Part shown: piece after piece, positions 33,399 through 33,743 of the stretch | How the letters are laid out: the number at the start of each line of letters is the position of its first letter | How positions within the stretch are numbered: the stretch's first letter is position 1 | NCBI GenBank assembly: GCA_030037885.1 | Contig: JASHPU010000144.1 | Span: 1-33,743, forward strand | DNA from: Xanthobacteraceae bacterium | GTDB lineage: Bacteria > Pseudomonadota > Alphaproteobacteria > Rhizobiales > Xanthobacteraceae | Direction of reading: 5' to 3' | Length of the DNA stretch: 33,743 nucleotides | Made by a program: the position numbers and the translations under genes | Notes under the pieces: model-generated | Seen by the model: the letters and a program-made list of their open reading frames with translations, nothing else | What the model was told of the DNA's origin: nothing | The model's database searches: none

Positions 33399-33743
33399 AC
33401 CTCCGGCGCGGCTCAAGCCGGCGCCCCGCGCCGAGCGCCTGGCGGCGTTCCGGCTCGGCATCTCGGCGGAGAGCCGCGCCGCGCTGTTGCTGATCGCCAA
33501 AGCCTATCGCATCGTGGCGCGGCGCTGGAAAACGCCGTTCGGCGAAATCGACATCGTGGCGCGCCGGCGCCGCGATCTGGTGTTCGTCGAAGTCAAGGCG
33601 CGCGAACGCCTTGACGACGCGGCCGAGGCGGTGACCGAGCGCACCAGACGGCGCATCGTCGCGGCCGCCGAAATGTGGCTCGCGCATCGGCCGCAGGACG
33701 CTCAGTGCACCATCCGTTTCGACGTGATCCTGGTCGCTGCGGG
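33382..33743 (+). CDS. yraN: YraN/UPF0102 endonuclease-like protein, 5' part (cut by window edge)
   Basis: Absent from the ORF track because no stop lies in the window. From ATG 33382 the frame stays open for 120 codons: a basic start ([20 protein letters not shown]), then [40 protein letters not shown] and [14 protein letters not shown]. The residues E-I-D and E-V-K form the PD-(D/E)xK-like core of the UPF0102 family, whose cellular role is unsettled. The final visible part, [12 protein letters not shown], is close to the usual C-terminus. The start lies inside the end of rsmI, the usual neighbour. Basic extensions of this kind are common in Rhizobiales members. Confidence 0.93.
   Translation, partial: MRRRAKPPARLKPAPRAERLAAFRLGISAESRAALLLIAKAYRIVARRWKTPFGEIDIVARRRRDLVFVEVKARERLDDAAEAVTERTRRRIVAAAEMWLAHRPQDAQCTIRFDVILVAA

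Noticed and set aside
1-33743. tRNA, rRNA, CRISPR array, prophage or intact insertion sequence
   Set aside because: No cloverleaf, spaced direct-repeat array, integrase or transposase frame was seen in any gap.

Overview
The window is GC-rich chromosomal DNA of an alphaproteobacterium, most probably a member of the Rhizobiales (Hyphomicrobiales) in the Bradyrhizobium / Rhodopseudomonas / Xanthobacteraceae range. This rests on protein wording, on neighbourhoods I recognise from that group (proA-nadD-rsfS-rlmH-envC-ctpA; dnaK-dnaJ-pmtA-pyrF-DUF1330-dapB; hrcA-rph-rdgB-hemW; rsmI-yraN), on RpoH-type promoters of the alphaproteobacterial form, and on many short palindromic intergenic repeats. No genome-level comparison could be run.

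Layout. 1-4920: the 3' end of proA, then nadD, rsfS, rlmH, and the envelope pair envC-ctpA (4-base ATGA overlap), closed by a strong intrinsic terminator. 5061-9262: a divergent polysaccharide deacetylase, rppH, nth (minus strand), a DUF2244 membrane protein and an AraC-HTH/O6-alkylguanine alkyltransferase fusion. 9263-11103: a repeat-filled gap and gpmI. 11137-13538: a visibly AT-richer island holding a DNA methyltransferase and a frameshifted nuclease-like partner, probably an acquired restriction-modification module with a broken restriction gene. 13556-20428 (all minus strand): dnaK-dnaJ-pmtA-like-FMN reductase-pyrF-DUF1330-(DUF1330 remnant)-dapB. 20947-24474 (plus): an FAD-dependent amine-oxidase/UGM-like oxidoreductase, a remnant of a GT87/DUF2029 membrane glycosyltransferase on the opposite strand, an AlkB-like dioxygenase and an exported protein of unknown function coupled to it. 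24504-26320 (minus): hrcA-grpE. 26435-33743: GNAT acetyltransferase, MmgE/PrpD protein (minus), rph, rdgB, hemW, a lipoprotein with a periplasmic-binding fold (minus), rsmI and the start of yraN.

How the genes work together. The heat-shock set is complete as a chaperone machine (DnaK, DnaJ, GrpE) plus the repressor HrcA. dnaK has an excellent RpoH-type promoter and grpE a plausible one; I saw no CIRCE operator, so HrcA probably acts on targets outside the window. Other groups are translation and ribosome upkeep (rsfS, rlmH, rsmI), nucleotide and RNA quality control (rppH, rph, rdgB), DNA repair (nth, OGT, AlkB-like) and cell-wall remodelling (envC, ctpA, polysaccharide deacetylase, LpoA-like lipoprotein).

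The least ordinary content is the low-GC restriction-modification module with a split nuclease, an internally deleted 38-residue DUF1330 copy beside the intact gene, three tandem 18-residue helical repeats at the N-terminus of the PmtA-like methyltransferase, and palindromic repeats that appear to have supplied the ends of protein-coding genes. I found no tRNA, rRNA, CRISPR array or intact insertion sequence.
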